A stretch of 64,000 nucleotides of DNA from Deltaproteobacteria bacterium (GTDB taxonomy: Bacteria > Desulfobacterota > Binatia > UTPRO1): contig JACQEO010000048.1 of the NCBI GenBank assembly GCA_016200545.1, positions 1-64,000 of the forward strand. Direction: 5' to 3'. Of this stretch, positions 26,312 to 34,037 are shown one piece after another. Positions within the stretch are counted from its first letter, which is position 1. The number at the start of each line of letters is the position of its first letter. Both the position numbers and the translations under genes were made by a program. Under the pieces are notes generated by a model. It was not told where the DNA came from. It saw nothing but the letters and a program-made list of their open reading frames with translations, and made no database searches.

Positions 26312-26427
26312 CGCGTTCTCCTTCCCAACGCACCAAGACATCGCGCGCGCCGCGACGGTGCGCAAGGGCCCGAGCGAGGCGCGGACCGTTGACGCGGGTG
26401 CTCCGAGGACGATAGCGGAGGTGCAGG

Positions 26428-26913
26428 ATGTCGTCCCCTGAGAGCGGACTCCCCAACATCGCCGAGATTCTCGGCCCGGCTCTCCAGCGGCTCCCCCGGG
26501 AGCAGGCTCCGCTTTTCATCGCCATCGCCGAGCGCATGGCAGCGGCGCGCTATCGAGAATGGGCAGCGCGGGTCACCGAGCCGACGTCCAGCTCGGAGCT
26601 GCTCGCCTGTGCCGATCGTGAAGAAGACATCGCCCGTCGCGTCGAAGCCCTCTACACCGGGTCGGCCGCCATCCAGCGCGACATCCGCACCGCGGCGCCG
26701 GATCTCGAAGAGCTCAATCGTTCGATCTTCGCCGGGCGCTCGTTGCGTCAGCAGTTCGCCATACAGGCCCAGGGCGAGCGCGCCGGTGCGGCCACGTGGA
26801 GGTCGTTCGCCGAGCACGAAACGAATGCGCAGGCGCGGGCAACGTTTCTGGCGTGTGCCGAGCTCGAGGAGGTGAGCGCCGCCGTTCTCGAGTCTCTGCT
26901 GCGGGGGAGCTGA
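26428..26913 (+). CDS. Ferritin-like four-helix protein (161 aa), function unknown
   Basis: The sequence reads as four helices. Helix pair one (AERMAAARYREWAARV, then LLACADREEDIARRVEALY) and pair two (QGERAGAATWRSFAEHE, then FLACAELEEVSAAVLESLL) look like a duplicated rubrerythrin-type pattern with Glu near the start of each half. The ExxH metal motifs are not intact, so iron binding is uncertain. It starts at ATG 26428, divergent from gnd, and its stop is two bases before the GMC oxidoreductase start, so co-expression is likely. The fold assignment is inference from pattern only. Confidence 0.65.
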   Translation: MSSPESGLPNIAEILGPALQRLPREQAPLFIAIAERMAAARYREWAARVTEPTSSSELLACADREEDIARRVEALYTGSAAIQRDIRTAAPDLEELNRSIFAGRSLRQQFAIQAQGERAGAATWRSFAEHETNAQARATFLACAELEEVSAAVLESLLRGS

Positions 26914-26915
26914 GT

Positions 26916-28574
26916 ATGCCGACGCATGAGGAGTTCGACGTGTGCGTGATCGGCACCGGCGCGGGCGGCGGGGTCATGATCGAGCAGCTGACCGCGGCGG
27001 GCTTGCGCGTTGTGGCGCTGCAGCGCGGTCCGTTCTTGAAGCCGTCGGACTTCGACGACGACGAGCTGCGCACCGTGATTCGCGACCAGGTCTTCTCCCC
27101 CGACCAAATCGAGACGTACCGCTACGATGCCAAGAGCCCTACCGAGACCGGCAAGTTCAGCATGACGGCCCACTGCGTCGGCGGCACCATGACGCACTGG
27201 GCAGCCTGGTCGTGGCGCTTTCGGCCGGACGACTTCCACGTGCTTTCGACCGACGGCCCGGTCGCCGGCGCCAGCCTCGCCGACTGGCCGATCACCTACG
27301 ACGAGCTCGAGCCGTTCTACGAACGCGCGGAGTGGGAGTTCGGTGTCGCGGGGGACGCTGCCGGCAACCCGTTCGCGTCACCGCGCAAGAAGGGCTACCC
27401 GAACCCGGCGCACCCGGGCCGAACGGCGAGCGCCAGGATCGCACGAGCCGCGCGCAAGCTCGGCTACCACCCGTTCCCGACGCCCATGGCGATCAACTCG
27501 CAGCCGTACGGCGGCCGTCCGGAATGCGTGTACGGCGGCGCCTGCCAGCAGTACGGCTGCTCGATCAACGCCAAGGCGACGACGCTCTCGGTCTGCATTC
27601 CCAAGGCGCTCGCGACCGGCAAGCTCGACCTGCGGCCGCAGGCGATGGCGCGCGAGATCACGCTCGGCAAGGACGGCCGCGCGCGCTCCGTTCGCTACCT
27701 CGACGACAAGCGCGCGGAGCACGAAGTCTTCGCGCGGCAGATCGTCGTCGCCGGCAACGCCTTCGGTACGCCGCACCTGCTGCTGATGTCGACGAGCGGA
27801 TCGTTTCCGCAAGGTCTCGCCAACGGCAGCGGGCTCGTCGGCCGCAACCTGACCTTTCACCATGCCGCCGCGGTCAACTTCACGATCGACGAGCCGGCGC
27901 GGAGCTTCGCCGCCCTCGAGACTCACGTTGCGCTCGACGACCTGCACGCGAGCGATGCACGGCGCGGCTTCATCCGCGGCGGCGTGGTTGCGGAATTCAA
28001 CATGCTCATGAAGCAGCCGCTCGCGTTCGCGCTCACCGGCCTTCCCGGCTACCCCGCCACGCGAACGTGGGGATCCGATCTCAAAGACTACCTGCGCAAA
28101 TTTCCCCACGCGATCGGCGCGGTCGGCATCCTCGAGGATCTACCCATGGAAGAGAACCGCGTCGATCTCGATCCGTCGATCAAAGACCACTACGGTCTGC
28201 CGGCCCCGCGCCTCACGCACCGCCAACACCCCAACGACATCGCGATGAATCGCTGGTTCACGACGCGTCTGCTCGACCTCGCGGACGCGGCCGGTGCGGT
28301 GGACAAGTGGTCCGCCGCGGCCTTCGCGCTTCCGAACGAGCGCGCGGCGATGAAAGGCAGCGCGCACTTTCACGGCACCTGCCGCATGGGCGACGACCCG
28401 AAGCGATCGGTCATCGATCGCTGGTGCCGCAGCCACGAGGTCGAGAATCTTTGGATCGTCGACAGCAGCGTGTTTCCGACCTCGGGCGGCTACAACCCGA
28501 CGCTGACTATCCTCGCCAACGCCTACCGCGTCGTCGACCACTTCGTGCACGAGGCGAAGCGGCAGAACCTATGA
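26916..28574 (+). CDS. GMC-family FAD oxidoreductase (gluconate 2-dehydrogenase large subunit-like)
   Basis: The 552-residue protein begins with a Rossmann FAD motif (CVIGTGAGGGVM), has the conserved HCVGGTMTHWAAWSWR, a CQQYGCSINAK cysteine segment, and the C-terminal HFHGTCRMGDD and SSVFPTSGGYNPTLTILANAYR with the active-site His/Asn pair. These match the membrane-associated alcohol/sugar dehydrogenases (gluconate, sorbitol and similar). It has no signal peptide; such subunits are exported with a Tat-signal partner, here the next gene, which overlaps it (ATGA). No cytochrome c subunit is present nearby, so the electron acceptor and substrate are open. Confidence 0.9.
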   Translation: MPTHEEFDVCVIGTGAGGGVMIEQLTAAGLRVVALQRGPFLKPSDFDDDELRTVIRDQVFSPDQIETYRYDAKSPTETGKFSMTAHCVGGTMTHWAAWSWRFRPDDFHVLSTDGPVAGASLADWPITYDELEPFYERAEWEFGVAGDAAGNPFASPRKKGYPNPAHPGRTASARIARAARKLGYHPFPTPMAINSQPYGGRPECVYGGACQQYGCSINAKATTLSVCIPKALATGKLDLRPQAMAREITLGKDGRARSVRYLDDKRAEHEVFARQIVVAGNAFGTPHLLLMSTSGSFPQGLANGSGLVGRNLTFHHAAAVNFTIDEPARSFAALETHVALDDLHASDARRGFIRGGVVAEFNMLMKQPLAFALTGLPGYPATRTWGSDLKDYLRKFPHAIGAVGILEDLPMEENRVDLDPSIKDHYGLPAPRLTHRQHPNDIAMNRWFTTRLLDLADAAGAVDKWSAAAFALPNERAAMKGSAHFHGTCRMGDDPKRSVIDRWCRSHEVENLWIVDSSVFPTSGGYNPTLTILANAYRVVDHFVHEAKRQNL

Positions 28575-29179
28575 CACGCCGCGAGTTCATGCTCCGCAGC
28601 GCCGTCTACGGCAGCTCGCTCTGGATGCTCCTCAACACGCCGCGACCCCGCGCCCTCCGCGCCGCCCAGGAAACCGCACGCCGTGAGGTTCTGAGCGAAG
28701 CGGAGTGGAAGACTGTCGAGGCCATCACGGGACGGATCATTCCTACCGATCACGAGCCCGGCGCCATCGAAGCGAACTGCGTGAACTTCATCGACAAGGC
28801 CCTGGCGCACGAGGATGCGAAGATGAAGCCGCTCTACAAAAAAGGTCTCGCCGGACTCGACGCCGTATCGAAACGACGGTTCGCGAAGCCATTCGTGGAC
28901 CTCTCGTCCGCGCAGCAGGACGAGATACTGGCCGCGCTCGAGTCGGGGAAGGCCGCGGGCTGGCCGCGCGGTGATGCCACGGCCGGCGAGTTCTTCACCA
29001 CCGTGCGCGAGCATACGCTCATCGGCTTCCTCGCCGATCCGAAGTACGGCGGCAATCGCGACTACGTAGGGTGGAAGGTCGTCGGCTACCCCGGAGGGGG
29101 CCACCACCTCGGCGGCTACTCGCCCGCCCAACTGATCGGCAAGGAGAAAATCAAAACCGCCTGGGGCGAAGAGGTGTGA
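28571..29179 (+). CDS. Gluconate 2-dehydrogenase subunit 3-family protein, Tat signal
   Basis: The 202-residue protein opens with a twin-arginine signal (TRREFMLRSAVYGSSLWMLL). It continues with the small-subunit pattern EWKTVEAITGRIIPTDHEPGA, FIDKAL, and a C-terminal TLIGFLADPKYGGNRDYVGWKVVGYPG typical of the family. It should ride the Tat system into the periplasm and carry the GMC subunit with it. The ATG overlaps the GMC stop. An intact Tat motif and the pairing make the two-subunit dehydrogenase assignment good; substrate remains unknown. Confidence 0.9.
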   Translation: MTRREFMLRSAVYGSSLWMLLNTPRPRALRAAQETARREVLSEAEWKTVEAITGRIIPTDHEPGAIEANCVNFIDKALAHEDAKMKPLYKKGLAGLDAVSKRRFAKPFVDLSSAQQDEILAALESGKAAGWPRGDATAGEFFTTVREHTLIGFLADPKYGGNRDYVGWKVVGYPGGGHHLGGYSPAQLIGKEKIKTAWGEEV

Positions 29180-29324
29180 GAGGACGAATAGGCTCAGGAT
29201 CTCTCACCGTGCGCATGCAAGTGCGCAGACTCACGAGATTGCGGTACTAGCGCTGCCGCCCGTCAAGACGGCTATAGATACTGTGCGTGCGGCGATCGCC
29301 GCCGAACACCGAAAGGAGCAGTGA

Positions 29325-29600
29325 ATGCAGATCGAGACCGAGGGCGATGGCATCGTATGGGCGCGTTGGATCGACAAAGAGGCGAAGCCCATCCCGAAGA
29401 GGCCACCGGGCACAACGGCAGCACCCGGCGGAAGCTGCGCGAGCTGTAACGCGCAGGACAAGCCCTGGCGAACTGTTGCTGATCCGGCGGTGATGCCGCA
29501 CGGCGAGCTGATGTACGAGTGTTCGGTCTGCGGCAACACGACGCGCGAAGGGCCGTACGAGAGGGGCAAGGTTCCGCCGATGTCGCATGCGGTAGAATGA
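29325..29600 (+). CDS. Small zinc-ribbon protein (91 aa)
   Basis: The protein contains one CASC and one CSVC knuckle about 28 residues apart, forming a zinc-ribbon, with an acidic N-terminus and a Pro-rich spacer. A clear AGGAG ribosome site precedes ATG 29325, and the stop overlaps the next gene (ATGA). No named family is recognised. It lies in an AT-richer patch next to a tRNA gene. Regulation of transcription or nucleic-acid binding is possible but unsupported. Confidence 0.65.
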   Translation: MQIETEGDGIVWARWIDKEAKPIPKRPPGTTAAPGGSCASCNAQDKPWRTVADPAVMPHGELMYECSVCGNTTREGPYERGKVPPMSHAVE

Positions 29601-29899
29601 CCCGCTCAAAGACCGGTCGCGCACGCAAAATTCAGCCGGACGGAGCCGGCAAGCTCCGGCGCGACCTTGTGCGCTGGTACGCGTCCCGACGCCTACCTGA
29701 GCCTGCAACACTCGCACACTTCGCTGATAAGGTGCACGCGCGCATGCGAACTGAAAGAACAGCGTTGACGATCTGGCGGCACGTTGACGGGACGCTCGTG
29801 GCACGCCGGTTCGATGACCCGCGCAGAGACCGAAACGAAGAGCATGTCGCGGACATCAAGCTCGAACCGGTCTGGATCGACGTCGGGCCTTCAAATTAA
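29597..29899 (+). CDS. Hypothetical basic protein (100 aa)
   Basis: The start ATG overlaps the zinc-ribbon gene stop, so the two are coupled. The N-terminal half is basic and probably helical (TRSKTGRARKIQPDGAGKLRRDLVRWYASRRL). The second half looks beta-rich (ALTIWRHVDGTLVARRF) and the C-terminus is acidic. No family is recognised. Its reality rests on the overlap and on a composition unlike antisense frames. Confidence 0.5.
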   Translation: MTRSKTGRARKIQPDGAGKLRRDLVRWYASRRLPEPATLAHFADKVHARMRTERTALTIWRHVDGTLVARRFDDPRRDRNEEHVADIKLEPVWIDVGPSN

Positions 29900-29924
29900 G
29901 ACACCACCGGATCGTGGCCCGCGC

Positions 29925-29954
29925 TTGCCGAACGACGCAGGCCGCCGGTAAGAT
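29925..29954 (+). promoter_or_regulatory. Candidate promoter of the tRNA gene
   Basis: TTGCCG (29925-29930) and TAAGAT (29949-29954) are separated by 18 bases, each matching four of six consensus positions. Predicted start near 29961 would give a 5' leader of about 13 bases before the tRNA. Confidence 0.45.
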
Positions 29955-29973
29955 CCCGCGCCAACAGCGTCGC

Positions 29974-30047
29974 GGCGGCGTAGCTCAGATGGCTAGAGCG
30001 AGGGTCTCATAATCCCTAGGTCCGTGGTTCGATTCCACGCGCCGCCA
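29974..30047 (+). tRNA. tRNA-Met (CAU), elongator type
   Basis: The cloverleaf is complete: 7-bp acceptor GGCGGCG with CGCCGCC, D-arm GCTC...GAGC, anticodon loop CTCATAA, T-arm CGTGG-TTCGATT-CCACG, discriminator A; CCA is not encoded. The G1-C72 pair and the absence of three G-C pairs at the base of the anticodon stem exclude initiator tRNA. A lysidine-modified tRNA-Ile2 with the same CAU anticodon cannot be fully ruled out. A T-run follows at 30051-30055. Confidence 0.95.
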
Positions 30048-30104
30048 CTCGTTTTTCTTCTCTCCGCACGCACTGCCCACAACCGAATCATGGGGGGATC
30101 TAAG

Positions 30105-30797
30105 ATGTCGACCGCTCGCGTCCTCGTATTCGCTACATTTACGCTTCTCGTATCTGCTACTGCCTCCATCGCATCGTCCGGCGGCGTCCAATGGTCGCCC
30201 GATGGCGTCCGACTGTTCGCGCAGAAAGACGTTGGCGGTGAGCGTTGGGCCATTACGCTGAACCTCGATGATCTTACGCTCACAGGAAACGTCTTCTTCC
30301 CTGATGGCCGGCCGCCCGCGTTCCTCTGGTGTGATCCGCAAGGACACAGCCATGATCCGAACGTTGCGAACCTCATCCTCAACTACCGATGTTTCGGAAG
30401 CGATCAGGCACAGTTCGGCTTCGACTCGCAGGACTGGACGCTGATCAGCGATCAGGTGGCGCTGAACGCAACCTTCTTCGGCCCAACGCCAGAAACATGC
30501 GACCTATCGGGAGCGATCAACGGGTCAGATGCTGCGCACGCGACTTCATTTTGGGATTGTTCTGCTCCGGGGCAAACGTACCAGTTCCAGGCATTCGCCA
30601 ACGGCACCGGGTTCAGCACCGCCAGCGGGCCGTTTCAACTGTCGCTCGTGCAGAACGGCTGTGGGTTCGGGCAGCTCTCGGACGGTAGCTTCTTCAACGC
30701 CGAGTACGCGCCGAGTAGGAATCTCCTGACGCTGTATCAGACCACGCCGGCGGTCGATCGGTTTCTCCTCAGCGAATGCCATCGCCGGGATTTGTAG
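30105..30797 (+). CDS. Secreted hypothetical protein (230 aa)
   Basis: The N-terminus is a typical Sec signal peptide (basic STARVL then VFATFTLLVSATASIASS). The mature part is beta-rich with many Phe, Trp and Gly residues and six cysteines that could form disulfides. No known family is recognised. ATG 30105 follows GGGGGATCTAAG. GC is lower than the window average. It stands between a tRNA gene and a second small secreted gene, in what looks like an accessory patch. Confidence 0.7.
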   Translation: MSTARVLVFATFTLLVSATASIASSGGVQWSPDGVRLFAQKDVGGERWAITLNLDDLTLTGNVFFPDGRPPAFLWCDPQGHSHDPNVANLILNYRCFGSDQAQFGFDSQDWTLISDQVALNATFFGPTPETCDLSGAINGSDAAHATSFWDCSAPGQTYQFQAFANGTGFSTASGPFQLSLVQNGCGFGQLSDGSFFNAEYAPSRNLLTLYQTTPAVDRFLLSECHRRDL

Positions 30798-30900
30798 CTG
30801 AAGGCCTGGTACGCGGTGTCGCGCGTCGTGAAGCAAGCAAACCTGGCGGCGAAAGGAAATGCCACCGCGATCAACGCACGTCACCAAGAGGAGTCGCACC

Positions 30901-31212
30901 ATGCGCACCGTCTTCGTTGCCCTCACCATCGCCGCCGTTCTCACGCACCGTCCCGCGGGCGCGCAGATCATACCGATCTGTGGGGATGCCAATAACGACG
31001 GCGATATCACGGTCAGTGACGGCGTGAGCGCGCTGCGTGCGGCGGCGGGACTGCCGAGTACGTGTCCGCTCGCGGTGTGCGACGTCGACGCTGATGGCCG
31101 CATCACCGTCACGGACGGCGTGAACATTCTGCGGAACGCTGCCGTCCTGCCCGCGATCGACGCCTGCAGGGACGTCACGTCGACACCCGTGCCGACGAGC
31201 ACGCCCCCCTGA
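30901..31212 (+). CDS. Small secreted dockerin-like protein (103 aa)
   Basis: A signal peptide (FVALTIAAVLTHRPAGAQ) is followed by two EF-hand-like dockerin repeats, GDANNDGDITVSDGVSAL and DVDADGRITVTDGVNIL, each with the Ca-binding DxNxDGxI or DxDxDGxI pattern. Four cysteines and a Thr/Pro tail follow. Dockerin type I modules normally anchor proteins to cohesins, but here the module is nearly the whole protein. Stand-alone repeats of this kind occur in soil deltaproteobacteria, and no partner is known here. ATG 30901 is preceded by AGAGGAG. Confidence 0.8.
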   Translation: MRTVFVALTIAAVLTHRPAGAQIIPICGDANNDGDITVSDGVSALRAAAGLPSTCPLAVCDVDADGRITVTDGVNILRNAAVLPAIDACRDVTSTPVPTSTPP

Positions 31213-31240
31213 CGATTCCCGAGTCCGGGCGCGGCGTCAG
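31209..31240. terminator. Weak hairpin between convergent genes
   Basis: CTGACG at 31209 pairs with CGTCAG at 31240, with an inner CCCG/CGGG pair. The arms contain the stop codons of both convergent genes. There is no T-run, so intrinsic termination is doubtful. Confidence 0.3.
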
Positions 31241-32913
31241 AGCGCGCGGCGGCGGAAGAGGGCGAGGCCGAGGGCGAGATACGCGAGGCCGTGGAGGAAG
31301 AGAACGAGGGTCGGGCGGAGGGCGGCCGCGAGCGGCTGGCGACGGATCATGAGGTCATTGAACGCCGCCATCGCCCAGGTGGTGGGCAGCGCCAGCGCGA
31401 CCTGACGCATCCACGGCGGCTCGAGGTCGATCGGCCACCAGCAGCCGCCGACGGCCGCCATCGTCACGATGACGATCGAGCCGACCGGGAGGACGGCCTC
31501 GCGGCTGCGTGCGACGCCGGCGACGACGAGCCCGAACGCCGTGCCCGCGAACACGATGCCGGCGGTCGGCAGCAGGAGCGCCCACGGCTGCGGCCCGAGT
31601 GAGATGCCGAAGGCCAGCCATCCGAGCACGAAGAGCGCCAGCATCTGCAGGACGCCGACGAGGAAACGGGCGAGGAGCTTGGCGACGAGCGCCGTCGCGA
31701 ACGGCATCGGCATCGCGCGCAGCCGCTCGAGCGTGCCCCAGTCGCGTTCGTCGAGGAGGCCGAGAGAGACGCCGAGGAGCATGCCGAGAAGCAGGAACGT
31801 GATGCTGAATCCCGGCACGTTCTGATCGAACGTGTTGAGGCGCGCCGGGGCGCCGGTGACACTCGCCTCCTCGATGCGCAGCGCTCCGGGAAGGGCGAGC
31901 GTCGGCGGCTCCGCGAGCGCCGGCAGGTCGAGCGCCGGCAGCGACGGTGGCGCCGGCAGCTCGACGCGCGGCAGCGTCGGCGCGAACGACGCCGTGCCCG
32001 CGGGCACGAGGCGCGCGGCGAGCACGGCCGGATCGCTCGTCGCCAGCGCGAGAAGCGCGGGCGGGATCGCGGGCGGCGCCGGCGGCGGCGGGAAGCCGTC
32101 GGCGAAACGCCCCGCCTGCTTGCGGACGGCATCGAGCCAGGCCGCGAACTCGTCCTGGCGGGCGCTGAGCTCGGTGAAGAATTGCCGCAGCGGCGCGAGC
32201 TCCACGGCGAGCCGGGCGCGGGCCTCGGCCTCGCGCTCGGCGGCGATCGCCCCGAGCGCGGTCGCGATCTCACGCGCGGCACGCCGGCGCGCGTCCTCGA
32301 TCCTACGCTCCGCGTCGGCGCGCGCCGCGGCGAGCGCGTCGACGACGCGGGCGCGCTCGCTCCGCAGTCGCACCGCGGCGCGCTCGAAGCGCCGCCCGGT
32401 CGCGCGCGCGTGCGTACGTGCCTTGTCGAGGCGCGCGGCGGCGCGGTCGCGCGCGGCCTCCTCGACGCGATGGCGCAGCTCCTGCACGAGGACGCGTACG
32501 CTCGCGACCTCGAGATACTTGACGGGATCCGTATAGAGGAGCAGCGACGCCCCGTGGCCGGCGACGACGGCGTCGGAGGTGCCGGGCGGGATCACCAGCG
32601 CCGCGCCGGCGACGTGCGCGCGCACGAGGTCACGTGCGGCGTCGCGCGTCGCCACCGGATGAAGGCGGACCACGGGCACGTCGGCGAGCCCCTGCACTAG
32701 CGCGTGTCCGACGCGGCCGCCGTCCTCGTCGGCAATCGGCAGCTCGTAGGCGGCGGTGCCGCGCACGCTTGCGCCGTAGAGGCTCGCCAGCGAAAAGCCG
32801 GCGACGGTGATGACGACGATCGGCGCGACGGCGAGAAACACGAGGCCGGCGCGATCGCGCAGGAGGAGGCGCAGATCCTTGCCGATCGCGGCGCCGAGCC
32901 CGCGGAGCATCAC
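31237..32913 (-). CDS. ABC-2 type transporter permease with long extracytoplasmic coiled-coil insert
   Basis: The 558-residue permease has a first membrane helix near residues 24-45 and a C-terminal block of about five helices from residue 375 on (FSITFLLLGMLLGVSLGLLDE onward), as in ABC-2/YhiH-type exporters. Between them lie about 130 residues of charged coiled coil (roughly 145-270, rich in Arg, Ala and Glu) and a Pro-rich stretch (FPPPPAPPAIPP). The start overlaps the ATPase stop (ATGA), so the pair forms one exporter. The large insert is unusual and may reach into the periplasm, perhaps contacting an outer-membrane or adaptor partner. The transported substrate is unknown. Confidence 0.88.
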   Translation of the reverse strand: MMLRGLGAAIGKDLRLLLRDRAGLVFLAVAPIVVITVAGFSLASLYGASVRGTAAYELPIADEDGGRVGHALVQGLADVPVVRLHPVATRDAARDLVRAHVAGAALVIPPGTSDAVVAGHGASLLLYTDPVKYLEVASVRVLVQELRHRVEEAARDRAAARLDKARTHARATGRRFERAAVRLRSERARVVDALAAARADAERRIEDARRRAAREIATALGAIAAEREAEARARLAVELAPLRQFFTELSARQDEFAAWLDAVRKQAGRFADGFPPPPAPPAIPPALLALATSDPAVLAARLVPAGTASFAPTLPRVELPAPPSLPALDLPALAEPPTLALPGALRIEEASVTGAPARLNTFDQNVPGFSITFLLLGMLLGVSLGLLDERDWGTLERLRAMPMPFATALVAKLLARFLVGVLQMLALFVLGWLAFGISLGPQPWALLLPTAGIVFAGTAFGLVVAGVARSREAVLPVGSIVIVTMAAVGGCWWPIDLEPPWMRQVALALPTTWAMAAFNDLMIRRQPLAAALRPTLVLFLHGLAYLALGLALFRRRAL

Positions 32914-33860
32914 GCCGACGCCCCGTCCTCATCGCGCAACGCACGCCCGGTGAGATGGAAGAACGCATCGGCGAGGTTGGGGTGGTGGACCGATAGCTCG
33001 ACGACCTCGCCGCCGGCACGCACCACCGCCAGCAGGACGCGCGACACCGCGCCGCCGTCGTCGACGGCAACCGCAATTCCGGCGCCGTGGTCGTCGCCGA
33101 TCACATGCGCGCCGGCGGCGCCGTCGAGCCAACCGGTCGGCAGCGGCCGCGCGGTACGCAGGCGGACGCTCAAGGTCATGCCGGTCTGGACGATGAGCTC
33201 GTCGGGTGTCCCGGTCGCGACGACGCGGCCGTCGTCGAGAAGCACGACGCGCCCGCAGAGCCGCTCCGCTTCCTCCATGTAGTGCGTGCTGTACAGCACC
33301 GCGGCGCCGTCGCGCGCCAGGCTCTCGACCGCTTCGAAGATGCGCTCGCGCGACTGCGGATCGACGCCGGCGGTCGGCTCGTCGAGGAGGACGATGCGCG
33401 GGCGATGGAGGATGCCGGCGGCGAGATTCAAGCGACGGCGCATGCCGCCCGAGAACTGCGCGACCGGCTCGTCGGCGCGGCCGTCGAGCGCCACGAGCGC
33501 CAGGGCGCGCGTCACCGCCGCGCCCGCCTCGCTGCCGGCGAGACCCTGCATACGCGCGAAGAAGTGCAGATTCTCGCGGGCGGTGAGCGTCGGATAGAGG
33601 GCGAGACGCTGCGGGACGAAGCCGAGGACACGCCGCGCCGCGGCCGCCTCCGCCGGCAGCCGGTGGCCGGCGACGGTAACCCTGCCGGTGTCGGCGTCGA
33701 GGAGCGTCGCGATGATCGAGATCGTCGTCGACTTGCCGGCGCCGTTCGGGCCGAGGAGGCCGGTGATTGCGCCCGGGGCGACGGTGAAACTCACGCCGGC
33801 GAGCGCCGTGCGCGCGCCGTACGTCTTCACGACGCGGTCGACGGCGATGAGCGGCTCCAT
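32910..33860 (-). CDS. ABC transporter ATP-binding protein
   Basis: The 316-residue ATPase has Walker A GPNGAGKST, the ABC signature FSGGMRRRLNLA, Walker B IVLLDEPTAGVD and the switch His in YSTHYMEEAERL. The first 220 residues match the CcmA/drug-exporter class that pairs with ABC-2 permeases, and the extra C-terminal region holds an RGxx-like accessory domain. It overlaps the permease gene. A MITE-like element begins ten bases upstream of the start codon, so its promoter and ribosome site lie partly inside that element. Confidence 0.93.
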   Translation of the reverse strand: MEPLIAVDRVVKTYGARTALAGVSFTVAPGAITGLLGPNGAGKSTTISIIATLLDADTGRVTVAGHRLPAEAAAARRVLGFVPQRLALYPTLTARENLHFFARMQGLAGSEAGAAVTRALALVALDGRADEPVAQFSGGMRRRLNLAAGILHRPRIVLLDEPTAGVDPQSRERIFEAVESLARDGAAVLYSTHYMEEAERLCGRVVLLDDGRVVATGTPDELIVQTGMTLSVRLRTARPLPTGWLDGAAGAHVIGDDHGAGIAVAVDDGGAVSRVLLAVVRAGGEVVELSVHHPNLADAFFHLTGRALRDEDGASA

Positions 33861-33869
33861 CGGCGTCGC

Positions 33870-33904
33870 CTAGTGTCCCGTCTCGGAAATCGCGGGTACG
33901 CCAG
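33870..33904 (+). repeat. Left terminal inverted repeat
   Basis: The 35-base arm starts CTAGTGTCCCG and is the inverted copy of 34003-34037 with a single G/A difference at its 25th base. Confidence 0.85.
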
Positions 33905-34002
33905 GGCGTCGAGCCGCGCCGCTGGCAAGGAGGGCGACCGAGGCATAGCGGCGAGCTATGCCGCAGGGAGCACGCCGCAGCCGGCGGAGATGGATCGACG
34001 GT

Positions 34003-34037
34003 CTGGCGTACCTGCGATTTCCGAGACGGGACACTAG
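34003..34037 (-). repeat. Right terminal inverted repeat
   Basis: This arm ends in GGGACACTAG and contains the CTA complement of a TAG stop codon at 34034-34036 used by the upstream minus-strand gene. Confidence 0.85.

Larger units (their letters stand above)
33870..34037. mobile_element. 168-bp MITE-like element with 35-bp terminal inverted repeats
   Basis: The left end (33870-33904) and right end (34003-34037) are inverted copies matching at 34 of 35 positions; similarity continues to about 45 bp (33870-33914 and 33993-34037) with a few mismatches. A perfect 8-bp hairpin sits at the exact centre (33942-33962). Both ends begin with CTAG, which may be part of the repeat or a 4-bp target duplication. 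There is no transposase, so it would be non-autonomous. The right end supplies the TAG stop of the adjacent minus-strand gene. A REP/BIME-like repeat is an alternative. Confidence 0.75.

Noticed and set aside
29974..30047. Reading the tRNA as initiator tRNA-fMet
   Set aside because: Position 1 pairs with 72 (G-C) and the anticodon stem lacks the three consecutive G-C pairs of initiators.
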